DNA of 64,000 nucleotides from positions 453,127,793 to 453,191,792 of the forward strand of contig NC_053037.3 of the NCBI RefSeq assembly GCF_002575655.3, written 5' to 3'. Each line of letters opens with the position of its first letter. Position 1 is the first letter of the stretch. The position numbers were made by a program, and so were the translations under genes. This DNA comes from Aegilops tauschii subsp. strangulata. Its lineage: Eukaryota; Streptophyta; Magnoliopsida; Poales; Poaceae. Under the pieces are notes generated by a model, which saw nothing but the letters and a program-made list of their open reading frames with translations, ran no database searches and was not told the origin of the DNA. Shown one piece after another: positions 47,068 through 58,087 of the stretch.

Positions 47068-48360
47068 CACTACAAAGAAAAGACACTTCCGTGATGATAC
47101 GTGTTTGTCACACTAGGTCACGTTTTCTGTCATGCATGTACATCCATGACAAATTTATGATAGAATCAAGATAGTCATACCTGTGATGTCGTAGATGTGT
47201 TCCATGACATTACCAAAATTATCATCATGGAAGTGTCCACTTCCATGACAAAAAATCGCGTGTCACAGAAGTGCTTTCGTCAAGGGTGACCGACACGTGG
47301 CATCCACCGTAACGGAACACCGTTAAGCTATCGGTTCCGATAACCCATTAACAGCCCGGACCAATGGGGATTTTCCACGTGTAAAATACTCATTGGCCGG
47401 AGGAAACACGTGTTTGCTCACCGTTGGGACAGGTGTCACTCATCCAATGGGCGAGATGCGCCTATGATACGTTGACACGTGGACAGGCCCAAAAGTGGCC
47501 CATAAAGATTAAATGGGCCGGCCCAACTAAAGGCCCACAAGATTTAGCTGTCCATAATGGGCCGGCCCAACTAAAGGCCCACAAGATTTAGCAGGCCATA
47601 ATGTGCTGGCCCAGCTAAAGGCCCACAAGATTTTGCAGACCATAATGGGCCGGCCCAGCTAAAGGCCCAACATTCTCAGTTAAGCCCCGTACGGCTAGTG
47701 TCAAATCGGCCCGTCAACGGCCCGTCTTAAACTTGTCATCATCGTGGCCCATTGTCACTTATGGCCCGTTAACAGACCGCTAAGAATTTCGGCCGAATTA
47801 CGGCCCGGTGTGTTTCCGGCCTGTTAAAGGTCCTGCTTCATTTGGGCCCATTTATAGGCCATTGAAACTTTCAGCCCATAAACGACCGTGAAGGATATGG
47901 GTCATATTCGGCTATGTTTGACATTCGGCCTGTTAGAGGCCCACTACAGATTTGGGCTACTTTCAGCCTGTTGTGATTTTCGGCCTGTTAACGTCGGACA
48001 AAATCCATGAGCCACATATGGCTGAAAGTTCGGTCGGGCTTGATTAGTGTGACTTTCAGCCTGTTGTGACTTTCAGCCTGTTTTTTACGGGCTCAAGATA
48101 TTTACACATGTAAACAGCCTATTATTACCGAGGGCCCAAATTATATTTAGGCTTGTTAAAGGCCCACTCTGGGCACAGGCCTACCAGAAAAATATGAAAG
48201 CTTATGCTGATTTAGGCCCAGATATTTTTAGTGGGCTACATGCAAATTTTGGCCCAGAATCGTTTTTAGCCCAATTGGAATGGGCCCGACGAATGTTGGC
48301 ATGTTGGGCTCCTACGAAGCTTTCGGCTGAATACATTACTAATATAAACCTACACTATAC
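47068..48360 (+). mobile_element. CACTA element D2: terminus and sub-terminal repeat region
   Basis: Begins CACTACAAAGAAAAGACACT after GTTA, so a TTA three-base duplication is possible. Words TGTCATG/CATGACA recur in the first 220 bp, then GC-rich GGCCCGTTAACGGCCC-type words over 47500-48200. The D2 gene reads toward this end, so this is the element's 3' side. The opposite terminus was not found in the window. Confidence 0.75.
47515..47690 (+). repeat. Four tandem copies of a 44-bp unit in D2
   Basis: Units start at 47515, 47559, 47603 and 47647 with (G/T)G(G/C)(C/T)(C/G)GGCCCA(A/G)CTAAAGGCCC, then ACAAGATTTAGC, exactly 44 bp apart. Their palindromic GGGCCGGCCC core fits a protein-binding array. 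Confidence 0.85.
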
Positions 48361-48532
48361 AAAAATAGCGTCGTAATTACTGCAGCCTTTGGCAGCATCA
48401 TAAATGTTGTATCACAACAAAATAAATTCCAACCATACAACAAAAGGCCTATTGGCATAAAGTTTATAGTCCTTGCAGATAAAAGCACCATCAGATGTAT
48501 AGCACAGATCATTTGACCTAAGTGCTTATGTT

Positions 48533-50777
48533 TCAGGCTGTAGAATCTGATGGAGCAGCATGATCTTCCCCTTTTTTCCGCCATTGGTCTTGAACAACGA
48601 AGCAAATGTCTGATAGTTTGGTTTCAAAACCATTCATATCTTCACGACATTTGTCAATCACTATTTTTGTTTCCGACACAACGTACATTAGGGATTGGAC
48701 TTGTGTCTGGAGCACAGATATATCACTCTGTCTAGCCGAAAGATTTTGTTCAGTAGGCGATTTGGACGAGGTTACCTTGACAACCAACCCAGAATTAAGC
48801 AGGAAGGTGCTTTTTGCACTATTAGTGGAGAGATACCAACGCACTGCAACAAGAGGTGACATTGTGCCTGTGGTAGCCTCGTCACCTTCAGGTGGTTGTG
48901 GCTGTTCAATCATTTGTTCCATAGCTTGCTGAAAGTTTGAACTTGTAGATTAGTGTACCAGATAAGTTACTAATGAGACAAAAACAAACAAAGTAGGTTT
49001 CACATTTATACATAACTTATTTTGGTGAACTACTGTAATACATTAGCATGTATTGTAGTGCCAACTACGTAATAAAACCACTTTCGGAACATATGTCCAT
49101 GTAGCATGCCTACTGTATTGTCTATTTCCTCACATTCGTTGACCTCTAAGGATAAAGAGACATGGTTTAAAGTAGGATGAACATAGTATGACATCATTCA
49201 TATCATGGGCAAACAGATATAAAACAAACAGGCTATTCTATCATTGTGTGCGCACGTGAACATCACAACTAGATTACAGATCAAGACCAAAATAATATCC
49301 TTCATCTCTTTTAAACCATGTAAGGTGAAATTATACATTAAGACAACTGTGTATAAAAGTGAATAGAGTAACTGACATTGGCTGTAAACCAAGCAGTTAA
49401 ATGAACACATCACAGTACCAATAAGTTCAAAGGCAGGAGGAGTAAGGACTTACAACAGCGGCCTGAACTAGTGTGCTCATGCCCTTCATCTTGCTAGTGT
49501 GGCAATCCTTGAAGATTTACACTTCATTCGGTTCAGGTTCTTTTTGGTCCGCACGGGTTTTCCTCTGTATTTGGAACAAGTCAATATAGATACGATAATA
49601 TGGCACAGAAAAAAGAAGGAAGTAGCAGCTATTTACAAGAGCCTCGCAGTGTGCAATATAGCTACGAGATCTTGTTGTCTGTTGGAATTTCACTTTAGAA
49701 CGGTTGGTCTTGTTCTTCAAACAGTTAGCATAGAAGAAGATACACTTGTAAGGCACATACATAAATACAAGTTCAATATGTGGTCTGAGCAAATACATAT
49801 ACCCTACCTGACACTTTGGATCAGACCAGTGTTTAACAAGGGTTGTCCAGTCTTCATCTGTAATATATTCCACTCGAGATGTTTGGGTGATTTCATTGTT
49901 AGCCTTGCCTTCAAAGTGAGATTTTCTAAGGTGGTACCGATACTGTCGCAGAGCAGACCGAAAAACATGAGTGCATGCTTGTTTAGTTGCATCATCTTTC
50001 GGATCCAACTTGAACCTCATCTGTTGAAAAAAGAATGTGAGTCTTATTAGGAGGAAGCTAGAAAGTATGGCACAGAGCAAGACAATATTACAAATTGCGA
50101 TGAATAACATTACTTACGGATAAATGGTCAAGGAAGGTGTTAAACTGGGTAGTGTCTTTCTCATTCCTGTACTGGATCCACGTTGGGAGGATACGTGCAT
50201 GACACCTAACGGGAATGGCTGCCTCTGATACTAACTTGGCTGACTCTGTAGCATCACGTGGCCTTTTTAAACCTGACTCTGTAGATTTTGTTAATCTGTC
50301 AAGCATTATACCTGATGTCTGTTTCCGCTTGCGCCGTGGTGCTAGTTCAACAACGAATATGGAAAGTGTTAGTGCACATCAAACTGTGAGAGTACATATA
50401 AAGGAGCATGCAACTGCAACTTGACTCGGTCAGGTACCGTCTTGGTGTTGATGCTCATGAGGTTCATCTGATCTTGCCAAGTCCTGTTGTGTCAGCAGTG
50501 CTTCGGAAGTAGTGTTAGGTGTGAATGCAGCTTGGGAAGTGGCCAGTTCCGGAGCAAACGAACGAGTAACTTGTTGAGATGCTGGTACAGTTGAAGCGGA
50601 TGCTGCAGCTGGTGGAGCAGGTGATACTGTGTTTGTAGATTTAGCCGGTGGACTTGGACCTTCTACTGCACTATAAGTACCAGCAGAATCTTGAGGGCAG
50701 ATCCTTTTCCGTTTCACCCGACGAGTAACACCATTCCCTACTATATTATTTTCCTTCCTCTTTTTTGACTTTGCCAT
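48533..50777 (-). pseudogene. Ptta/En/Spm-type CACTA protein (TNPA-like, Transposase_24), one nonsense codon
   Basis: Five exons on the minus strand: 50777-50438, 50341-50118, 50020-49808, 49564-49454, 48928-48533. The lengths 340, 224, 213, 111 and 396 sum to 428 codons, with correct phase at every GT-AG junction. Exon 1: MAKSKKRKENN, basic, then Ser/Pro/Ala-rich. Exon 2: RRKRKQTSG and the domain start IPVRCHARILPTWIQYRNE. Exon 3: FRSALRQYRYHLRKSHFEG and YITDEDWTTLVKHW, typical of the plant transposase Ptta/En/Spm family. Exon 5: a likely coiled coil (SVLQTQVQSLMYVVSETK). In-frame TAA at 49517-49519 in exon 4. Family role: binds sub-terminal repeats and helps the TNPD-type transposase, which is not present here. 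Confidence 0.85.
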
Positions 50778-51347
50778 GTCAAGGCATACCCACAACACAA
50801 AAGAATAAAATCGCTCTTCAGAACTCACTGATGCATTATACAGACAAGCAATACTTTGATGTAAGACAACCGTATGCGGATGGAATATGTAAGAAAAACA
50901 GGACGGCGTGACATATTCACAGCTACGATGTGTAAACTAAGCAGAAGGATTTTCTAAAAATAGAAGTAATGCAAGCTAGACACCATATGAAAGATGCAAC
51001 CAATATCACTCTGCCTAGTTAAAAGTGTCTTGTCATAAGTGGCATTTCGAAAAATTAGAAGCAGTACAACGTAGAAATCAATGCAAGATGCAACCACTAT
51101 CAAACTGCCATGTTAAAAGCATCCAATCATGAGTGACTGATGCAGGATACACAACAGCAGTACATTGATGTAAGAACATGGTATGATTGATAGATGAAGT
51201 GTATTCTAGACACAGAAAGGCATGTCATATGCACATGTATAACGTATAAACTCAGCAGGTGCAATTTAATCAAAATACAAGAAATACAGGCTAGACAACA
51301 TATGCAACATGAAACCAATTATCACACCGTCAACTTAGAGCAAGCAC

Positions 51348-51509
51348 CTGCAATGGTGGAGTACAGGAGATGAACTCATCATGTAGATTTGGGGCTTCAA
51401 CTTCATTAGCAGTAGCAGTGGCAAATCTAGAGAGTCTCTGTTTGTGTTGGTCCGGAGGACCACCAACATCCCCTAACTTACTCTTTTCCTTCCTATTTTC
51501 TGATATTGC
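51348..51509 (-). other. A-type exon copy A4 (54 codons, open)
   Basis: Acceptor TTTGACTTCATAAG, then GCA ATA TCA and onward, donor GCAG|GTGCTTGC. Encodes AISENRKEKSKLGDVGGP and continues to CTPPLQ without a stop, phase 0 at both ends. Confidence 0.65.
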
Positions 51510-52016
51510 CTTATGAAGTCAAAACCAAAAGAAGATGAATAAAATTAGCTCTGCATAACTGGTTGATGCATGATACAGACGAACACTACTTTGATGTAAG
51601 GCAAGCGCAGGATAGGAGGATGGAATATATACAAGAAGAAGACAGCATTGCATATTCAGACGTACGGTAGGAGGATGGAATATGTATGAAAAATAGTAAG
51701 CAGAAGGCATTTCAACAAAATTAGAAGAAATGAAAGCTAGGAACGATATGAACATGCAACCAATATCACTCTATAAGGTAAAAAGTGTCTCGTCGTAAGT
51801 GCCATTTCAAGAAATTAGAAGCAGTACAAGCTACAAGACAATCAAGATGCAACCTACATCACACTCCCAAGTTAAATGTGTCTTATGGGTCAGTGATCGT
51901 TGCAGGTATAAGTTGTAAGCTACGCAGATGCAATTCAACAAAATCAGAAGAAATACAAACTAGACATCATATGGAACACGCAACCACATATAACAATTCC
52001 AAGTTAGAGCAAGCAC

Positions 52017-52060
52017 CTGTGATGGTGGAGTAGGGGAGATGTGCTCATCATCTACACGTA
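52017..52060 (-). other. Truncated B-type exon end
   Basis: Only the last 40 or so bases of a B exon with its donor remain (CATCTCCCCTACTCCACCAT, then CACAG|GTGCTTGC). Upstream it joins a different part of the repeat unit, marking an unequal-exchange junction. Confidence 0.6.
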
Positions 52061-52206
52061 TGTTCTAGAAACAGGAACATGTGTCATATTCACAGGCATT
52101 ATGTGTAAAGTAAGCAGATGCAATTCAACAAAGTTAGAAGCAATACAAGCTAGACATCATACGCAACATGCAACCACATATAATAGTGCCAAGTTAGAGC
52201 AAGCAC

Positions 52207-52398
52207 CTGTGATGGTGGAGTAGGGAAGATGTGCTCATCATCTACACAGCTACGTTGACTTTCTAGCCTTGCGTTGTCTTACGAATCTTGTAGGGAGGAT
52301 GGCGGAGTAGAATTTGTAGAGACCCTCCGTTTCAGTTGCTCAGAAGGACCACCATCATCCAACGCCTTACCAATTTCCTTCCGCTTTATTGATTTTGC
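52207..52398 (-). other. Chimeric A/B exon (64 codons, one stop, acceptor lost)
   Basis: Starts like an A exon (AKSIKRKEIGKALDDGGPSE, then QLKRR) and ends like a B exon (DNARLESQRSCVDDEHI, then PTPPSQ), fused around TPPSSLQDS, with TAA at the junction. The acceptor AG before GCA reads AT here. The length of 192 nt keeps phase. Confidence 0.65.
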
Positions 52399-52979
52399 AT
52401 TGTGAGGTCAAACCGACAAGAAAAAGGAACAAAATTCGCTCTTCAGAACTCATTCATGCATGATACCGATGAACACTACTCTGATGAAAGGCAAAGTCAT
52501 GATACGAAGATGGAATATGTACAAAAAACTGGACGGCTTGACATATTCACACCTATGATGTGGTAACTAAGCAGAAGGCACTTCAACAAATTAGAAGCAC
52601 TGCAAACTAGACACCATATGGAAGGTGCAATCAATATCACTCTGCCAAGTTAAAACTGTCTCGTCATAGGTGGCGTTCATCAAACTAGAAGCACTACATG
52701 CTAGAAATCATATTCAAGACACAAACCAATATCACACTGCCAACTTAAAGGTGTCCCATCATATGTGACTGATGCAGGATACACAAGAAGAGTAGTTTCA
52801 TGTAAGAACATGGTGTGATAGACAAATATAGTATGTACCAAAAACAGGAAAGCATGTCATATTCACACGTATCATGTGTAAGCTAAGCAGATGCAGTTTA
52901 CACAAATTAGGAGCAATACAAGCTAGACACCATATGCAACATGCAACCAGATATCACACTGCCAAGTTAGAGCAAGCAC

Positions 52980-53129
52980 CTTGGATGGTGGAGTAGGGGA
53001 GCGGAGACTTGGAACTTGTAATGCACTAGCAGTACAAGGAGAATCCGTACATATGCTCCGTTTACGTTGCTGCAGAGGACCACCATCATCGCCTTTCTTA
53101 CTCTTTTCCTTCCTCTTTTTTGATTTTGC
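52980..53129 (-). other. A-type exon copy A2 (50 codons, open)
   Basis: Acceptor GGGTTTGACTTGACAAG, donor CCATCCAAG|GTGCTTGC. Encodes AKSKKRKEKSKKGDDGGPLQ, then QRKRS and an end SPTPPSK. 150 nt, phase 0, no stop: the best-preserved A copy. Confidence 0.7.
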
Positions 53130-53707
53130 CTTGTCAAGTCAAACCCACAAGAAAAAGGAATAAAATTTTCTCTTCAGAACTCATTGATGCATGATACTAA
53201 CGAGCACTACTTTCATCTAAGACAGCCGCATGATGGGAGGATGGAATATGTATGAAAAACAGGACGACATGACATATTGACATGCATGATGTATAAAGTG
53301 TAAACTAAGCACAAGGTGTTTGAACTAGTTAGAAGCAATGCAAGATGGAAACCATATGAAAGATGAAACCAATATCACTCTGCCAAATTAAAAGGGTGGC
53401 CTAACAAATGTATTTGACCAAATTAGAAGCAATACATCACAACAGGCTAGAAATAATATGCAATATGCAACAAATAAAGGTGTCTCATCGTAAGTGATTG
53501 ATGCAGGATACAGAAGAGAGGTAGTTTCATGTAAGAACATGGTTAACACATAGATGTAGTGTGTACCAAAAATAGGAAGGCATGTCATATTCACAGGTAT
53601 AATGTGTAAACTAAGCAGATGCAATTTACCCTAATTAGAAGCATTACAAGCTAGACACCGTATGCAACATGCAACCACATATCACACTGCGAAGTTAGAG
53701 CAAGCAC

Positions 53708-53859
53708 CTGCGATGGTGGTGTAGGGGAAGTGCGGTCTTCAAGTACAGAGCTACGTTCAATATCTTCAATTAGGCTTGTTGTTTTTGAGAATCATGCGGA
53801 GAGGATGAAACTACACTCTTTATAAGAGTAGCGCATCTCATACTAACCCATGGGCGTGA
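53708..53859 (-). other. B-type exon copy B3 (152 nt, frameshifted)
   Basis: Acceptor GATGAGACAG, donor CATCGCAG|GTGCTTGC. Same layout as B2 but one base shorter, giving a stop after SSSPHDSQKQQA. Confidence 0.65.
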
Positions 53860-54087
53860 CTGTCTCATCATAAGCGATAGATGCAGGATACACAAGAACA
53901 GTAGTTTGATGTAAGAACATGGTGTGATAGGCAGATGTAGTATGTACCAAAAATAGGAAGGCGTGTCATATTCACATGTATAATGTGTAAGCTAAGGAGA
54001 TGCAATTTAACAAATTAGGAGCAATACAAGCTAGGCACCATATGCAACATGCAACCAGATATCACACTGCCATGTTAGAGCAAGCAC

Positions 54088-54225
54088 CTGGGGTTGTGGA
54101 GTAGGGGAGATGAGATTTGGAACTTGCACTGTAGTAGGAGTAGCAGGAGAATCTGCAGAGATCATCTATTTCGGTTGCTCCAGAGGACCACCATCATTCC
54201 GTGCCTTCGTCCTTTTAGATTTTTC
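54088..54225 (-). other. A-type exon copy A1 (46 codons, one stop)
   Basis: Acceptor TACTTGACAAG, donor CAACCCCAG|GTGCTTGC. Encodes EKSKRTKARNDGGPLEQPK, then TAG, then a Ser/Pro/Thr-rich part. 138 nt, phase 0. Confidence 0.65.
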
Positions 54226-54767
54226 CTTGTCAAGTAAACACACAAGAAAAAGGAATGAAATTCGCACTTCCAAATTCGTTGATGCATGATACTGACGAAC
54301 ACAACTTTTATGTATGGCAACCACATTGTAGGAGGATGGAATATGTACGAAAAACGCTAAGCAGAAGGCATTTCAACAAATTGGAAGCAATGCAATCTAG
54401 ACACCATATGAAAGATCCAACCAAAATCACTCTACCAAGTTAGATGTGTCTAATTATAAGTGGCACTTCAACAAATTAGAGGCAATACATGTTTGAAATG
54501 ATATGCAAGATGTAACCAATATTACATTGTCAACTTGAAGGTGTCTCGTCAGAAGTGATTGATGAGGGATACACAAGAAAAGTAGTTTGATTAAGAACAT
54601 GGTAAATACAAAGACGTAATATGTAACAAAAACAGGAACGCATGTCATATTCACAGGTATAATGTGTTAACTAAGCAGATGCAATTTAACCTAATTAGAA
54701 GCATTACAAGGTAGACACCATATGCAACATGCAACCACATATCACACTGCCAAGTAAGAGCAAGCAC

Positions 54768-54920
54768 CTGCGATGGTGGTGTGGGGGAATTGCGGTCATC
54801 AACTAGAGAGCTACGTTGACTATCTTCATTTAGCCTTGCTGTTTCTTGAGAATCATGTGGGGAGGATGACACTGCACTCTTTAAACGAGTAGCGCGTCTC
54901 ACAGTAACCCACTCGGGTGA
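54768..54920 (-). other. B-type exon copy B2 (51 codons, open)
   Basis: Acceptor ATGACGAGACAG, donor CATCGCAG|GTGCTTGC. Encodes SPEWVTVRRATRLKSAVSSS and an end SPTPPSQ with no stop. 153 nt, phase 0. Confidence 0.7.
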
Positions 54921-55148
54921 CTGTCTCGTCATAAGTGATTGATGAGGGATACAAAAGAGCATTAGTTTGATGTACGAACATGGTTAATAGACATATGTAG
55001 TATGTATCAAAAACAGGAAGGCATGTCATTATCAAAGGTATAATGTGTAAAGTAAGCTGATGCAATTTAACCAAATTGGAAGAAATACAAGCTAGACACC
55101 ATATGCAACATGCAACCACATTTGACAGTGCGAAGTTAAAGCAAGCAC

Positions 55149-55259
55149 CTGGGATGGTTGTGTGTGGCAATTGAGATCATCAACAACAGAGCTACGTTTA
55201 CTGTCTCCATCTGCTGGCACTGCACCCTTTAGAACGCTGAGACGCTTAGTGCTTATCTT
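55149..55259 (-). other. B-type exon copy B1 (37 codons, open)
   Basis: Acceptor CAGTGTATTTAG, donor CCATCCCAG|GTGCTTGC. Encodes KISTKRLSVLKGAVPADGDS, then KRSSVVDD and an end TQPSQ. 111 nt, phase 0. A Lys-rich MNTKKKRQKSLQ frame lies just upstream (to 55303), possibly a former neighbouring exon. Confidence 0.55.
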
Positions 55260-55330
55260 CTAAATACACTGGAGCGACTTCTGTCTTTTCTTTTTTGTAT
55301 TCATGAACACTGCGTCAGAGTCTAAAATAC

Positions 55331-56600
55331 CCATGCATAAAAAACAATAGTGTGAGTATGGGTGAAGTGTGTGCACAAGTAGTACAGTGTAAAGGTAGCA
55401 GATAGCAGGCCGGTGAGAAATAAATGACGGGAGACATATGATAGCTCTACAACATGCATGGCACATGAAATTACTACTAGATTCTACGATTTTGAAATAT
55501 GAGCACAGGGATGGCCGGGAAATGCAGATGCTCCTCCAGCACACCACAAGGTGTGGTCCTATGAAAATAACAGTCGACTGAAAACAAATAGGTCAGTCCA
55601 TTTTTCTGCACCGTCCGATGTACAAAGAACAGGCAGATCGCCTTCATCTACCTCCAGCCAATCAGTGTTACGATCTTCCTCGAAACGCCGGCGACCATCG
55701 GCCCAGTCCCCTGCCACCGCCCTCCCCTCGACCTCACCACACCGCCATGCTTGGCACCGCCCCGGCCATCCCTTCAAGCCCCGCCGACCTCCAGATCGGG
55801 CGCAAGCAGCTCCTACGCCCACACCCCTATGATAGACACCGATGCGCCGCTTCCCCGGCGAACAGGCGGACTAGGTGCTCCGCGCGCCTAAGCGGGTGCT
55901 GCTTCTTTTAATTGCGATTCGACTGATCCTGAATTGAAATCTAGGCGGGCTACTGACCTCTAGCAAAGGTGAAATAGTAAATGGAGGAAACCTTGTGCAT
56001 TTAGTATCACGAAGAAGATGTAGTACGAAGCGCTCAAATAGTTTCTTTCGTGGGATGAATACGGTGTGAGCAGAGACGAAGATTTGCACGAATAAGCTTA
56101 GAGGAGTACCTCTTTCTGCTGGCAGTGTTGTATCCTCCTTCTGTTTTTCCAACGATCTTCTTGTGGTTCACTGGAAATGAGAAGTTGTGGAGGATGGTGC
56201 AGCCTTGGACGAACCCATGGCCAAGTTGTTGAGTGTGGTGCCGTGGCCGTCTGTCGGCGACGGAGAACGAGATCCGAGACGGTGAACGACGGCGTAGCGG
56301 GAACAACTCCGGTGCGGTGGATGGTTGTGACAGTGGAGCGGCAGCGGTGAGGCGCAGGACGGCGTGGTCGAAGTGGTTCTGGTACGGTGCACATCGGTGT
56401 GGGCGTCGTGGAGGCAGCTCTGCCTCGGCTTCAGCTGCTAAGTCCTTGAGGGTGTTGCGGTTGCGGTTGCGTTGGACGACGACGTCGGGGTACCGGCTCC
56501 AGCGTGATGGAGGAGGGCGGCGGTGGATTGGGCGTGATGGGGTGGAGGACGGAGGAGGCTGCGGTTTCGCGGCTGGTGGAGAGGGCTTTTTGGCGCCCAC
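55331..56600 (-). other. GC-rich upstream region of the D2 gene
   Basis: Open frames occur on both strands (minus 55559-55822 and 56034-56600), rich in Arg/Pro/Ser. The minus-strand ones could be leader exons (EEDRNTDWLEVDEGD is the only non-compositional stretch), but no start context or splice chain linking them to the array can be proved by eye. Confidence 0.35.
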
Positions 56601-57010
56601 GGAGTATGAATGGGGAAACGGAGGGAGGGGGACTAAGGGTGAACAATGTTTCGGTTTGGGACGCGCTTGTTTGGAATTTGGGGAAAGTTACAAACTTTGC
56701 CCCCATCTAAAATTTCGGACATATTGTGGGTTGGGGGTAGGACAGTAATCTCAGGTGTCCCAAATGGTGGGCGGGATAGATTTTGGCCGAGCGCATGGGT
56801 GTTTAGGCGCCCACGGCGTATGAATGCTTCTAGGAGGCGGTTGAGACTGGCGTCTTGGTGAAGTTACAAACCTACCCCGGTTTAGAACTTTGGACATCGG
56901 GCTGATAGGCTACACGTGCCAGAGTTAGGACAGTAATTTCCTACCACCAAACATTAGTCCCACGCGGTTTCGGGTGACCAAGAGGCTTATTTGGCGCTTT
57001 GTTCAATATT
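56592..57010 (-). repeat. Tandem duplication of about 214 bp upstream of the D2 gene
   Basis: GGCGCCCACGG(A/C)GTATGAATG starts at 56592 and 56806. Within each copy follow GTTACAAAC(T/C)T, CCCC, TTTAGAA-like, TTGGACAT-like and AGGACAGTAAT blocks in the same order. The copies are about 70% alike. The position suggests a duplicated promoter or sub-terminal segment. Confidence 0.7.
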
Positions 57011-57780
57011 TGGGAGCAGAAGCATTAACATTTTTGGTTCTCTTGAATTGAACTTTCAGGATTTGTCAAACTTCACAAATCTTTACTCTTGAAAATTCTA
57101 GTACTACGATTATTTTCGAATGGATGGGGTACATTTGAATATACATTGTACACGAGTATATATTAAAAAATATGCAACTTACCTCAGTTCATGCATGGTT
57201 CCAGATATAATCTCCTTGGTTGCAAAAAAATAGTTAGACATGCGTATGAATATATAGCATGTTCAAACGCACAACAAAGATTGATGCCCCATTTTAGATC
57301 TGATTTACAAATGCCATTATCTCGGGTTCAAATGGAAGAATGCACTTCCTATGAATTCGAATCTTTGAAACCCCCTTTATGTTGAATTCAACATGTATTC
57401 TATTTCGTAGCTAGCAATTTGGAATGTATCCATGTAAGTGACAAATGTATAAAGTGCTTCACACTAACAACATGGAGTGCACTAATTAATGTTTTATATA
57501 TGAATTGCAAAAGCAATGCATTGTCTGTATTTCAAACCGCTCTCACTCTATGGATCGATAATATGAAATAAACACACGCACATGTTAGAATTCAATAGAG
57601 TATGGGTGTCTGATAGACCAATTTTCGTTCATACGCAAATTGCAAAATTCATGATCTCATCCAAAAATAATAATGCCATTTATATTTTAATTTAATGCGT
57701 AGAACCACCTTTTACACGTAGATGCACTATGCCTCGGCCCGTTCTCACAAACGTGCTATATATCTCTCTATCTAACGCAT
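57011..57780. other. AT-rich sequence, nothing recognised
   Basis: No supported ORF, repeat array or transposon terminus. The opposite terminus of D2 was looked for here (TTGTAGTG type) and not seen. Confidence 0.5.
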
Positions 57781-58085
57781 AAGTGCACACACTTTATATA
57801 CATCGGCATTTCTGTTTCACACATGCTCACAATCTCTCCCGGGGTGTCGGGGTGTCTCACGCACACACTCTCTCTGTATATCTCTCTCTTTCTGACTACT
57901 ATGTACCACTCTTTTCACTAATCTCAGTTGGAAAACACTATTTCTCTCACATGCATATATACACACGCATGGTCTCTACTAGCCCTCTATACGCACATAT
58001 ATGTGCCTACGTGTTTCCCGCACGCACATTATCTTTAGGCCTCTCTCGCACACATCCCCTCCCCCAGACACACCTCTCTCTTAGT
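57781..58085. repeat. Low-complexity CT/CA-rich tract
   Basis: Interspersed (CT)n, (CA)n and TATATCTCTCTC runs. The plus frame with many His/Ser/Leu (57783-58100) follows from this composition. Confidence 0.6.
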
Positions 58086-58087
58086 AG

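Larger units (their letters stand above)
50778..55330 (-). repeat. Tandem array of alternating exon copies (A and B types) upstream of the D2 gene
   Basis: A block of about 1.05-1.1 kb holding one A-type and one B-type exon plus introns has been copied in tandem and then rearranged. The splice donor CAG|GTGCTTGCTCTAAC recurs at 51348, 52017, 52207, 52980, 53708, 54088, 54768 and 55149. A-type exons encode a basic AKSKKRKEKSKKG-like start, GGP, QQRKR and an end S-PTPPS. B-type exons encode R-ATRLKSAVSSSPHDSQ, SQRSSLVDDR and SPTPPSQ. Introns share TGTATCCTGCATCAATCAC-like and CCATATGGTGTCTAGC-like segments. Most intact copies have lengths divisible by three and start and end in phase 0. Confidence 0.8.

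Noticed and set aside
47515..47690. Possible CRISPR-like array
   Set aside because: Units are contiguous 44-bp tandem copies without unique spacers, in a plant transposon.
56034..56748. 188-codon minus and 171-codon plus frames
   Set aside because: GC-rich overlap; the minus frame has no ATG at its reported start (GTG). Kept only as an upstream region.
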